Assembly: GCA_017856385.1 (NCBI GenBank)
Contig: JAFMFD010000001.1
Coordinates: forward strand, 47,634-111,633
DNA length: 64,000 bases
Source of the DNA: Actinomycetota bacterium
GTDB taxonomy: Bacteria > Actinomycetota > Actinomycetes > S36-B12
Direction of reading: 5' to 3'
Positions within the stretch are counted from its first letter, which is position 1. Every line of letters starts with the position of its first letter. The notes under the pieces were generated by a model, which saw nothing but the letters and a program-made list of their open reading frames with translations, did not search any database and was not told where the DNA came from. The position numbers and the translations under genes were made by a program. Shown one piece after another: positions 35,015-42,935 of the stretch.

Positions 35015-35444
35015 GGGGCTGCTAGACACCACCATGGTGATCCACCTGCCGAGGCTGGCGCGGGCTGACCTGCCTTCGGCGGCCTCCATCAGTGCCATCA
35101 CGGTCGCGGAACTTGCTGCGGGTGTACACGCCGTGGGTGGTGACGATGCGGCGTCTCGGGCGGAGCGGGGCCGTCGCCTTCAGCTCTTGCAGGAGGTCGA
35201 GCGTCAGTTCGAACCGCTGCCTTTCGACGGGTCCGCAGCGCGTGCGTACGGCCGACTCACCGCGCTGATCCGGGACTCCGGCCGCAGTCCCCGCAGCCGG
35301 GCGGCCGACCTGATGATCGCGGCCATAAAGGCGCGGGGACTGGCCCTCTACACGACGAACGGTGACGACTTCAACGGGCTGGAATCCGAGCTCGAACTTG
35401 TCCGCATCGCCCGACCCGGGGCCGCTCGAGACCGCCAGGCCTGA
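35004..35444 (+). CDS. VapC-type PIN-domain RNase toxin
   Basis: A 146-residue PIN protein. Acidic active-site residues are likely Asp8 (LLDTTMV), Glu in ITVAELAAG, Asp in AADLMIAA, and Asp in TTNGDDFNGL. All four are present, so the toxin looks intact. It starts inside the antitoxin gene and ends directly against the stop of the XPB helicase gene on the other strand. Confidence 0.85.
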   Translation: MPGEGLLDTTMVIHLPRLARADLPSAASISAITVAELAAGVHAVGGDDAASRAERGRRLQLLQEVERQFEPLPFDGSAARAYGRLTALIRDSGRSPRSRAADLMIAAIKARGLALYTTNGDDFNGLESELELVRIARPGAARDRQA

Positions 35445-37091
35445 TCAGCCTGTCGCGTTGATGTCCTCTGCATCCACGATCCGATAGCCGTACCCCTGCT
35501 CGGCGAGGAACCGCTGACGATGCTGGGCGAAGTCCGCGTCGACCGTGTCCCGCGTGACGATGGAGTAGAAGTGGGCCGTGCGGCCATCGGCCTTGGGTCG
35601 CAGGATCCGCCCGAGCCGCTGGGCCTCCTCCTGCCGTGACCCGAAGGTGCCGCTGACCTGGATCGCGATCGCCGCCTCCGGCAGGTCCACGGAGAAGTTC
35701 GCGACCTTGCTGACGACGAGGATGCGCGCCTGCCCGCTCCGGAAGGACGCGAACAGCCGCTCACGCTCCTTCACCGACGTGTCGCCGGTGATGACTGGGG
35801 CGTCGAGGTGCTCGCCGAGCTCGGCGAGCTGGTCGAGGTACTGGCCGATGAGGAGGACCTGCTCGTCGGGGTGCCGGGCGACGATGCGCTCGGCCAGCCG
35901 GACCTTCTCGGGGGCGCAGGCCGCGAGCCGGTAGCGGTCCTCGGGCTCCGCCATCGCGTACGTCATGCGATCGGCGTCCGGGAGCGTCACCCGCACCTCG
36001 ACGCAGTCAGCGGGAGCGATGTGGCCCTGCGCCTCGATGTCCTTCCACGGTGCGTCGTACCGCTTCGGGCCGATCAGGGAGAACACGTCACCCTCGCGAC
36101 CGTCCTCGCGGATGAGGGTCGCCGTCAGGCCAAGCCGTCGACGCGACTGGATGTCCGCGGTGAAGCGGAAGATCGGCGCGGGCAGCAGGTGGACCTCGTC
36201 GTAGATGATGAGGCCCCAGTCGCGGGAGTCGAACACCTCGAGGTGCGGGTAGATGCCCTGGCGCTTCGTCGTCATGACCTGGTAGGTAGCGATGGTGACG
36301 GGGCGGATCTCCTTGCGGGCACCGGAGTACTCGCCGATCTCGTCCGCGGTGAGGGTGGTCCGCCTGAGCAGCTCGTCACGCCACTGGCGGGCCGCCACCG
36401 TGTTCGTTACGAGGATGAGCGTGGTCGCCTGCGCCAGTGCCATCGCCAGCGCGCCGACGATCGTCTTGCCCGAGCCGCACGGCAGTACCACGACGCCCGA
36501 GCCGCCGTGCCAGAAGCCCTCGGCGGCCTCCGTCTGGTACTGGCGGGGCTGCCAGCCCTCGGTGTCGAGGCCGATGGGGTGCTTCTCGCCGTCGACGTAG
36601 CCGGCGACGTCCTCCGCGGGCCAGCCGAGCTTGACGAGGGCCTGCTTGAGGTTTCCGCGCTCGCTGGGGTGCACGGCGACCGTGGTGTCGTCGAGTCGGG
36701 CACCGAGGAGCGGTGAGACCTTCCGGCTGCGCAGCACCTCCTCAAGCACGGGTGTGTCGATGGCCTGGAGCACGAGGCCGTGCACCGGATGGTTGTTCAG
36801 CTGCAGGCGCCCGTAGCGCGACATGGTCTCGGCGACGTCGATCAGCAGGGCGTGCGGGACGGGGTACCGCGAGTAGCGCAGCAGGGTGTCAACGACCTGC
36901 TCGGCGTCATGGCCTGCGGCGCGGGCGTTCCACAGGCCCAGCGGCGTCAGGCGGTACGTGTGGATGTGCTCGGGTGCGCGCTCGAGCTCGGCGAACGGGG
37001 CGATGGCCTTGCGGCACTCGTCGGCCTTTGCATGATCGACTTCGAGCAGGAGCGTCTTGTCGCTCTGGACGATCAGAGGCCCGTCTGTCAC
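35445..37091 (-). CDS. XPB/Ercc3-type DNA repair helicase
   Basis: A 548-residue SF2 helicase. An N-terminal helicase-associated region (1-180) precedes Walker A in LPCGSGKTIVGALA, motif II IYDEVHLLPA, motif III LTATLIREDGREG, and motif VI in QEEAQRLGRILRPK. Bacterial XPB is common in mycobacteria (Rv0861c). GTG 37091 lies six bases after TAGGGT, so the mRNA is probably leaderless. Its usual neighbour protein lies about 5 kb away in this genome. Confidence 0.9.
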   Translation of the reverse strand: MTDGPLIVQSDKTLLLEVDHAKADECRKAIAPFAELERAPEHIHTYRLTPLGLWNARAAGHDAEQVVDTLLRYSRYPVPHALLIDVAETMSRYGRLQLNNHPVHGLVLQAIDTPVLEEVLRSRKVSPLLGARLDDTTVAVHPSERGNLKQALVKLGWPAEDVAGYVDGEKHPIGLDTEGWQPRQYQTEAAEGFWHGGSGVVVLPCGSGKTIVGALAMALAQATTLILVTNTVAARQWRDELLRRTTLTADEIGEYSGARKEIRPVTIATYQVMTTKRQGIYPHLEVFDSRDWGLIIYDEVHLLPAPIFRFTADIQSRRRLGLTATLIREDGREGDVFSLIGPKRYDAPWKDIEAQGHIAPADCVEVRVTLPDADRMTYAMAEPEDRYRLAACAPEKVRLAERIVARHPDEQVLLIGQYLDQLAELGEHLDAPVITGDTSVKERERLFASFRSGQARILVVSKVANFSVDLPEAAIAIQVSGTFGSRQEEAQRLGRILRPKADGRTAHFYSIVTRDTVDADFAQHRQRFLAEQGYGYRIVDAEDINATG

Positions 37092-37097
37092 GGCATG

Positions 37098-37103
37098 ACC
37101 CTA
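37098..37103 (-). promoter_or_regulatory. -10 hexamer TAGGGT for XPB helicase
   Basis: On the minus strand TAGGGT, CATGCC, then GTG 37091. The TAG of this hexamer is also the stop codon of the upstream 33-residue ORF. Confidence 0.5.
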
Positions 37104-37202
37104 AGGGGTGGCGTCGCCGGCCTCAGGCCGTGGATCGGGTCCGTCATCCTCAAGGACGCGCGCGAGTTCGTGGATATCGAGGAGGTCCTCCTCGGTGGTC
37201 AT
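37101..37202 (-). CDS. 33-residue acidic micro-protein upstream of XPB helicase
   Basis: The ORF MTTEEDLLDIHELARVLEDD... ends after 33 residues. It is short, acidic, amphipathic-helical in its first 20 residues and Pro/Asp-rich at the end. Support for reality comes from a perfect leaderless start (TACGCT, six bases, ATG) and from its stop codon sitting inside the helicase -10 hexamer. No homologue is known to me. It could be a regulatory leader peptide or a small partner of the helicase. Confidence 0.4.
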   Translation of the reverse strand: MTTEEDLLDIHELARVLEDDGPDPRPEAGDATP

Positions 37203-37208
37203 GCGGCC

Positions 37209-37214
37209 AGCGTA
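37209..37214 (-). promoter_or_regulatory. -10 hexamer TACGCT for the 33-residue ORF
   Basis: On the minus strand TACGCT, GGCCGC, then ATG 37202, exact six-base spacing. Confidence 0.45.
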
Positions 37215-37255
37215 AGGGCTGCTCCCCCAGCTGCCCCCGTTGTGAGGCCTTGTGG

Positions 37256-38359
37256 TCAGCGCCTCACCATGGCCGCCAGCAGGGCCGCCCGCTCGGCCAT
37301 GGCCGGCACGCTCACCCACTCATGGTCCGCGTGGGCGCCGTCACCGACAGCACCGAGGCCGTCGAGGGTCGGGACGCCAGCGGCGGCTGTCAGGTTGCCG
37401 TCGCTGGCACCACCCACGGCCCGGCCCTCGAGCGGAGCGAGCCCCATGCGTCGCGCTGCCTCCTGTGCACGGGCGAAGAGCTCCGCTGCCGACGACTCCT
37501 CCAGCGCCGGGCGGTCGATGCCTCCGCCGATCTCGACGGTCGATCCACCAGCGGCCTGCCAGCCGCGGAAGAGGGCGTCGATGCGCTGCTGCTCGCCGGC
37601 AGTCCATGCGCGCACGTCGACGGACAGCTCGGCGTGCGCGGGCACGGTGTTGGTCGTGGTGCCGGCGTGCATGATCGTCGGGGTGACGGTCGTCCCCGCG
37701 GCCTCATCAGCCCAGGACGTCGCGTCCAGTGCGAGCCGTGACGCGTCGAGCAGGGCGTTGATCCCCTTGGTCGGATCGAGTCCGGCATGCGCGGCACGCC
37801 CGGCCAGAGCGACGCGGTACCACGAGGTTCCCTTGCGGGCGGTCTTCAGTGCGCCGTCGAGTGACGGCTCGAGCACGATGACGGCGTCCGCGCGAGCGCA
37901 CGCCAGCGCGATGACCTCGCGCGAGGCCCACGAGCCCGTCTCCTCATCGGTGGTGAGGAGCATGCCCACGTCATGCGGTGCGCCGAGCAGGGCGAGGGCC
38001 GCCCATCCCTGCACCACGCCCGCCTTCATGTCGAAGCAGCCCGGGCCGGTGACCCGCTCGCCGTCGTTCGTGAAGGGCAATCGGGCCAGGGTGCCCACGG
38101 GCCACACGGTGTCGAGGTGGCCGAGCAGCAGGACGCGCGGTTGGTCGGGGCCCCAGCGCCACACCGGACGTCCGTCATGGACCTCGACCCGTGCCGGCTC
38201 CGGGACCCAGCCCTCGAAGATCCCGACTGCCTCGCTCGCGATGGCGTAGCAGGCATCGAGGTCATCGCTCGGCGACTCGGCGCAGACCAGGGCCTCCAGC
38301 GCGTCGACCATCGCCGGGAGCAGGTCGCGTGCACGGCCCAGCAGCGTTGACTCGGTCAA
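37256..38359 (-). CDS. M20-family metallopeptidase (N-acyl-amino-acid deacylase/desuccinylase type)
   Basis: A 367-residue di-zinc hydrolase. Metal ligands lie in LLGHLDTVWP (His, with catalytic Asp), FDMKAGVVQG (bridging Asp), TTDEETGSW (catalytic Glu pair) and near the C-terminus GDGAHADHEWVS (His). The dimerisation domain is at about 165-275. It is usually annotated as carboxypeptidase G2-like. The divergent GNAT plus racemase genes suggest a role as L-specific N-succinyl-amino-acid desuccinylase. Start TTG 38359 with GGACGAGGACA upstream. Confidence 0.8.
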   Translation of the reverse strand: MTESTLLGRARDLLPAMVDALEALVCAESPSDDLDACYAIASEAVGIFEGWVPEPARVEVHDGRPVWRWGPDQPRVLLLGHLDTVWPVGTLARLPFTNDGERVTGPGCFDMKAGVVQGWAALALLGAPHDVGMLLTTDEETGSWASREVIALACARADAVIVLEPSLDGALKTARKGTSWYRVALAGRAAHAGLDPTKGINALLDASRLALDATSWADEAAGTTVTPTIMHAGTTTNTVPAHAELSVDVRAWTAGEQQRIDALFRGWQAAGGSTVEIGGGIDRPALEESSAAELFARAQEAARRMGLAPLEGRAVGGASDGNLTAAAGVPTLDGLGAVGDGAHADHEWVSVPAMAERAALLAAMVRR

Positions 38360-38378
38360 TGTCCTCGTCCTTCCTCGC

Positions 38379-38384
38379 TACGGT
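38379..38384 (+). promoter_or_regulatory. -10 hexamer TACGGT for GNAT-racemase operon
   Basis: TACGGT, GGTGCG, then GTG 38391. It lies 20 bases from the start of the divergent peptidase gene, so the two promoters overlap. Confidence 0.5.
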
Positions 38385-38390
38385 GGTGCG

Positions 38391-39191
38391 GTGGCGGATG
38401 CGCAGGCCGATCTCGAGCGCGCGGAGCAGCGTGCCGGCGTGCGGGTGAGATCCCTGACCGAGGTTAGTGAACTCCTCGATGCGCAGCACGTCTTCGACGA
38501 GGTGTGGCCGCCGGCCGGCGGGGGCACGCAGGTGGCGAGCAACATGATGCGGGCGATCGTGCATGCCGGCGGCTACGCCTGTGCGGCATACCGGGATGAC
38601 GAGCCGATCGGTGCGGCCCTCGGCTTCGTCGGTCGTCATCGCGCCGAAGGTGAGTGGCACGGTCACCTGCACTCCCACATGGCGGCGGTCCTCGATCCCT
38701 ATCGCGACCAGCACATCGGCAGTGCCCTCAAGCTCCACCAGCGGGTGTGGTCGCTCGAGCAGGGGATCGACACGGTGGTGTGGACCTTCGACCCGCTGGT
38801 CCGGCGCAATGCCCGGGTGAACCTGGTCAAGCTCGGCGTGGACGTCGAGGGATTCGAGGCCGACTTCTACGGGCCGATGGACGACGGCATCAACAGCGGT
38901 GACCCGACGGACCGGCTCTTCGCCTGGTGGCGGGTCGACTCACCGCGGGTGCACGCAGCGATGCGCGGAGAGGTCGCCGAGATCGATGTCGACCTCCTCG
39001 CCGCCCAAGGGCGCGACGTGCGCGTGATCGCACTGCCGGATGACATCGTGGCGCTGCGCTCACAGGATGGGGTGGCGGCTCTCGAGTGGCGACTGCGTGT
39101 ACGCGAGGAGCTGCACGATGCGTTCGCCAGCGGATACCGGGTGACGGGCTTCGCGACGATCGGGGGCTACGCGCTGGAGAGGACGTCATGA
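38391..39191 (+). CDS. GNAT acetyltransferase-superfamily protein (COG3375 type)
   Basis: A 266-residue GNAT-fold protein. ACAAYRDDEPIGAALGFVG and HLHSHMAAVLDPYRDQHIGSALKLHQR form the acyl-CoA-binding beta-alpha core, and WTFDPLVRRNARVNLVKLG is typical of this subgroup. Related proteins encoded beside N-succinyl-amino-acid racemase act as D-amino-acid N-succinyltransferases. GTG 38391 is leaderless by promoter position. The stop overlaps the racemase ATG (ATGA). Confidence 0.8.
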   Translation: MADAQADLERAEQRAGVRVRSLTEVSELLDAQHVFDEVWPPAGGGTQVASNMMRAIVHAGGYACAAYRDDEPIGAALGFVGRHRAEGEWHGHLHSHMAAVLDPYRDQHIGSALKLHQRVWSLEQGIDTVVWTFDPLVRRNARVNLVKLGVDVEGFEADFYGPMDDGINSGDPTDRLFAWWRVDSPRVHAAMRGEVAEIDVDLLAAQGRDVRVIALPDDIVALRSQDGVAALEWRLRVREELHDAFASGYRVTGFATIGGYALERTS

Positions 39192-40306
39192 GGATCGAGA
39201 CCTTCCGCATCCACCGGCTGAGCATCCCGCTCGTCCGGCCGTTCCGCACGAGCTTCGGGACGGAGCACGTGCGCGACGTCATCCTCGTCGAGGCCGTCGA
39301 TGCCGACGGCACGAGCGGCTGGGGCGAGTGCGTCACGATGTCCTGGCCCGGCTACAGCTACGAGTACGGCGACACCGCCATCGACGTCATGACCCATCAC
39401 CTGCTCCCGGCTCTCGCGCCCGTCGCCGACTCCGACGATCCGCACGAGGTGCGGGCGGCGATGGAGGTCGTGGCGGGACATCCGATGGCCAAGTGCGCCA
39501 TGTCGACGGCCATGCTCGACGTGTGGCTCCGCGGGCGGGGCGAGTCGCTGGGGGAGTACCTGGGTGCGGTGCGCAGCGAGGTGGACTGCGGGGTGTCGGT
39601 CGGCATCCCGGTGACGGAGTCCATCGACGCCCTGCTGGACGAGGTGGGCAGCTATGTCGACCAGGGCTACCGCCGCATCAAGTTGAAGATCCAGCCGGGC
39701 TGGGACATCGCGCCGGTGAGTGCCGTGCGTGCGGCCTGGCCCACCATCCCGTTGCAGACCGACGCCAACCAGGCCTACCAGCGCAGCGACGCTCGGCACC
39801 TCGCCGAGCTCGACCAGTACGACCTGCTGCTGCACGAGCAGCCGCTCGAGCAGGACGACTGGTACGGCCATGTGCTCATCTCGCGGGCCGTCGAGACGCC
39901 GATCTGCATGGACGAGTCGATCCACTCGTTGATGAGCGCAGACTCCGCGCTCGAGTTCGGGGCCTGCTCGATCATCAACATCAAGCCGGGACGGGTGGGC
40001 GGCTACCTCACGGCGAGGGAGATCCACGACCTGAGTCTCGAGCGCGGCGCACCCGTATGGGCGGGCGGCATGCTCGAGACCGGGATCGGACGAGCGGCGA
40101 ACGTCGCCCTCGCGGCCCTCCCCGGATTCACGCTGCCCGGTGACACCAGCGCGTCGAGCCGCTACTACGAGGTCGACGTCACCGAGCCGTTCGTGCTCCG
40201 GGACGGCACGCTGCCGGTGCCCACGCATCCGGGCATCGGAGTGGATCCGATCCCGGAGGTCCTGCGGGAGATGACGGTCTGGTCGACCGAGTTGCGACTG
40301 GGTTGA
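39188..40306 (+). CDS. Enolase-superfamily o-succinylbenzoate synthase / N-succinyl-amino-acid racemase
   Basis: A 372-residue enolase-superfamily enzyme of the MenC2/NSAR branch. KLKIQPG supplies the KxK acid/base lysine, metal ligands come from TDANQAY, LHEQPL and CMDESIH, and INIKPGRVGGYL carries the opposite lysine. GGMLETGIGRAAN is the C-terminal barrel motif. No other menaquinone genes are nearby. Translational coupling to the GNAT gene and the adjacent M20 peptidase favour NSAR activity over OSBS. Confidence 0.85.
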   Translation: MRIETFRIHRLSIPLVRPFRTSFGTEHVRDVILVEAVDADGTSGWGECVTMSWPGYSYEYGDTAIDVMTHHLLPALAPVADSDDPHEVRAAMEVVAGHPMAKCAMSTAMLDVWLRGRGESLGEYLGAVRSEVDCGVSVGIPVTESIDALLDEVGSYVDQGYRRIKLKIQPGWDIAPVSAVRAAWPTIPLQTDANQAYQRSDARHLAELDQYDLLLHEQPLEQDDWYGHVLISRAVETPICMDESIHSLMSADSALEFGACSIINIKPGRVGGYLTAREIHDLSLERGAPVWAGGMLETGIGRAANVALAALPGFTLPGDTSASSRYYEVDVTEPFVLRDGTLPVPTHPGIGVDPIPEVLREMTVWSTELRLG

Positions 40307-40338
40307 TCTGGGCGCGGGCGGCGCAAGGCTCTGCCCGC

Positions 40339-42339
40339 TCACTCGGGATCGGCGACGCCCGTGATGCGCGAGACCGCGAACGTGCGCACGCCGTCGATGC
40401 GGTGATCGAAGGCGGTGAGGATCCCGGCCGACAGGCGCAGGGGGTCGACGATCTGCTCCGTCACCGTGCCGTCGGTGTCGGCGTAGCCGATCCCGATCGC
40501 CATCGTCTCCCCGATCGCCCGCCGCAGGGCGGAGACGATGGCGGACGCGGGCAGGCGGGGGATCGTGTCGGTGATTCCCCCGCTCGAGCTCGCGCGCGGA
40601 CCTCGGGCGCGGTCACCGGCGCGCAGCGTCCGCACGGCCGCGTCGAGGAGGGCGTCGTCAGACGGGCGCGAGGTCGATGCGTTCCGACCACGGGGGGCCC
40701 GGATGCGCTGCGCCTCCGGTCGGCGGATGACGATGCCGCCGTCGGGACCCTCGGCCGCGGGCGCGAAGCCTGCCTGCCGCAGTGTGTCGAGGACCTCGTG
40801 CGTCGGTGCGAGGCTGACGAGGACGGTGTCGGCGACACGTCGTAGGCCCAGCGCGCGCAGGCGGCGGTCCTCGAGCATCGTCAGGAGGGTCTCGCTCGTG
40901 TCACTGCGCAGGTAAGACAGTGCGGTGCCGACGCGCACCGCCCCATGGCGTCGCGCGATGTCCTGCACGAGATAGGCCAGCGGCTGCGGCACGGGAGTGC
41001 GCGAGAGCCCCGTCAGGAAGTCCAGCACACCCTCGGCATCCCAGCCTGCGTCGAACGCACGACGCACGCTCGCGTCGGAGATCCGGTACACGGTGGCATG
41101 GCCGCGGGACTCGATGTCGGCCATGCGCCCGAGCTGCCGGCCGATCGACGGCGCCAGCGGCCCGGGTGCCACCAGGGTCAGGTCGGGGTTGATGAGCACG
41201 TGATCCACCTCGGCAGGCATGGTCGCGCTCATGCAGTCCCGCACTGCCTGCGCGCGGTCACGACGGGACGCCGTGTCGCCGACCGGGTGGCCCATCGCCA
41301 GGCGTCCGGCCGACGCCAGCGCACCGCTCGCGATCAGGCCGAGGTCGCTCGCCTCGCGCAGGGTCGCCGCGACGACCTGCCTGCGCAGCTCACCGCCTCG
41401 GCGTGGCCGTCGGTGGTCCAGCACCTTCGCAATCGACTCGGGGGTCAGGGTCGCCCCGGGCGGGACCTCGGCCAGCAGGTCGAGCACTTCCTGGCGCAGC
41501 ACGGGCACGGCTCGCCGATCGTCGTCGGAGACGAGGACCTTGGTCTTCGCCGTGGCCAGAGAGGGCAGTCGCGCCAGGCCGCGCCAGGCGTCGACGAGCT
41601 CGAGCCAGGCCTCGGCAGGATCGACCTGGAGCCAGGTGTCGAAGCGGTCGGTGGGGACCCACCGGGGCTCCTCCTCGCCGTCGTCGTCGACCAGCCGTGC
41701 GGCCTGGGCCACCTCGATGACGAGTGCCGCGGTGGCCCAGTCGGCATGGAGCAGCTGGCGCACTGCCGCGAACTCGCGCAGCGCGAGCCCGCCGGTGCGC
41801 AGCACGGTGGGCGGTGCCGCGGCCCAGGCGTCCAGCAGGTCGCGGACGAGCGCCAGGAACGCCCGGGCATGCAGGCCTGCCTCGGCGTCCACGCGATCCA
41901 CGTCCGTGAGGGTGTCCGCGTGCGGCTCGGCGGGCGGCCACGACGGCGGACGCACTCCACGGACGAGGTCGATGACGGAGGAGATCGCCCGCAGGGCGTC
42001 GTCGTCGCCCCAGACCAGGGCCCGGTCGAGCAGGCTGTCGAGCGCGTCCTCGCACGCGGACCGGGCCTCTGCCCCCAGCGAATCCGACGCCGCGTCGACC
42101 AGGCGCTCGCGCGGCGCGGGCTCGCTCGTGCGCGCCACACAGGCGAGCACGTGCAGCTCGAGCGCGTCCAGGCCATCGAGGCAGCGGGAGACCGACGGAC
42201 CCGCCGTGGCGCGGGCCGTCAGCGACGTGAAGTCCGCGGGCACCGGGTGCAGGAGGTCCGGCCGCAGGCGCAGCAGCCGCCCGAGGGCGGCGTCATCCCG
42301 ACGACGCAGGTCGTCGGCCAGGCTGCGGGGCGGGGTCAT
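40339..42339 (-). CDS. Helicase-associated/XPB partner protein (Rv0862c-like)
   Basis: A 666-residue protein. The N-terminal half is Ala/Leu/Arg-rich and helical, with repeated winged-helix-like segments. Residues about 370-500 form the XPB/Ssl2-like N-terminal domain (VDHVLINPDLTLVAPGPLAPSIGRQLGRMADIESRG), and the last 70 residues look like a WYL-type beta domain. In mycobacteria this protein is encoded beside the XPB helicase. Here the two are separated by the M20-GNAT-racemase block. TAGCGT lies seven bases before ATG 42339. Confidence 0.8.
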   Translation of the reverse strand: MTPPRSLADDLRRRDDAALGRLLRLRPDLLHPVPADFTSLTARATAGPSVSRCLDGLDALELHVLACVARTSEPAPRERLVDAASDSLGAEARSACEDALDSLLDRALVWGDDDALRAISSVIDLVRGVRPPSWPPAEPHADTLTDVDRVDAEAGLHARAFLALVRDLLDAWAAAPPTVLRTGGLALREFAAVRQLLHADWATAALVIEVAQAARLVDDDGEEEPRWVPTDRFDTWLQVDPAEAWLELVDAWRGLARLPSLATAKTKVLVSDDDRRAVPVLRQEVLDLLAEVPPGATLTPESIAKVLDHRRPRRGGELRRQVVAATLREASDLGLIASGALASAGRLAMGHPVGDTASRRDRAQAVRDCMSATMPAEVDHVLINPDLTLVAPGPLAPSIGRQLGRMADIESRGHATVYRISDASVRRAFDAGWDAEGVLDFLTGLSRTPVPQPLAYLVQDIARRHGAVRVGTALSYLRSDTSETLLTMLEDRRLRALGLRRVADTVLVSLAPTHEVLDTLRQAGFAPAAEGPDGGIVIRRPEAQRIRAPRGRNASTSRPSDDALLDAAVRTLRAGDRARGPRASSSGGITDTIPRLPASAIVSALRRAIGETMAIGIGYADTDGTVTEQIVDPLRLSAGILTAFDHRIDGVRTFAVSRITGVADPE

Positions 42340-42496
42340 CCGACCAACGCTACGCGGTCTGCCCTCACGGCCGTCGTTGGCTGAGCGCCCCCGGTCGGCT
42401 GGCGGGTCCCCACGTGGGAGGGGGTACCCTTCTCGGGCGCGGGGACCACCCGGGCGGCGGCATTCGCCGCATGACTGGACAGTGAGCGAGGCGGCC

Positions 42497-42880
42497 GTGC
42501 CCACCGGAACCGTGAAGTGGTACGACTCCGAGAAGGGGTTCGGCTTCATCTCGTCGGACGACGGCGACGACGTGTTCGTGCATGTCTCGACGCTGCCGGC
42601 CGGCGTCACCGCGCTCAAGCCCGGCACCAAGGTCGAGTTCGGAGTGGTGGACGGCAAGCGCGGCAAGCAGGTGCTGACGCTGACGGTGCTGTCGGCCGCG
42701 CCGTCCGTCGTGAAGGGCAAGCGCAAGCCTGCCGACGACATGGCCGTCATCATCGAGGACCTCATCAAGCTTCTCGACGGGGTCTCCAACCAGATGCGCC
42801 GCGGCAAGTACCCGCCCGACGCGATGGCCCAGAAGACCGCCGCCGTGCTGCGTGCGGTAGCCGACGACCTCGACATCTAG
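42497..42880 (+). CDS. cspB: Cold-shock protein, long CspB type
   Basis: A 127-residue protein. The cold-shock domain occupies 1-65 with the RNA-binding motifs KWYDSEKGFGFI (RNP1-like) and DVFVHVSTL (RNP2-like). A C-terminal helical extension (KPADDMAVIIEDLIKLLDGVSNQMRRGKYPPDAM...) distinguishes it from 67-residue Csp proteins and matches the mycobacterial CspB class. GTG 42497 is chosen from family starts (PTGTVKWYD); a GTG five codons upstream is possible. TACCCT about 65 bases upstream would give a structured 5' UTR. Confidence 0.85.
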   Translation: MPTGTVKWYDSEKGFGFISSDDGDDVFVHVSTLPAGVTALKPGTKVEFGVVDGKRGKQVLTLTVLSAAPSVVKGKRKPADDMAVIIEDLIKLLDGVSNQMRRGKYPPDAMAQKTAAVLRAVADDLDI

Positions 42881-42923
42881 CCACCGCGGCCGCCCCGCCG
42901 CTCCGTGCGGGCGCAACGTGGGA

Positions 42924-42929
42924 CACAAT
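42924..42929 (+). promoter_or_regulatory. -10 hexamer CACAAT for DUF3027 gene
   Basis: CACAAT, CGACCC, then GTG 42936: six-base leaderless spacing. Confidence 0.45.
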
Positions 42930-42935
42930 CGACCC

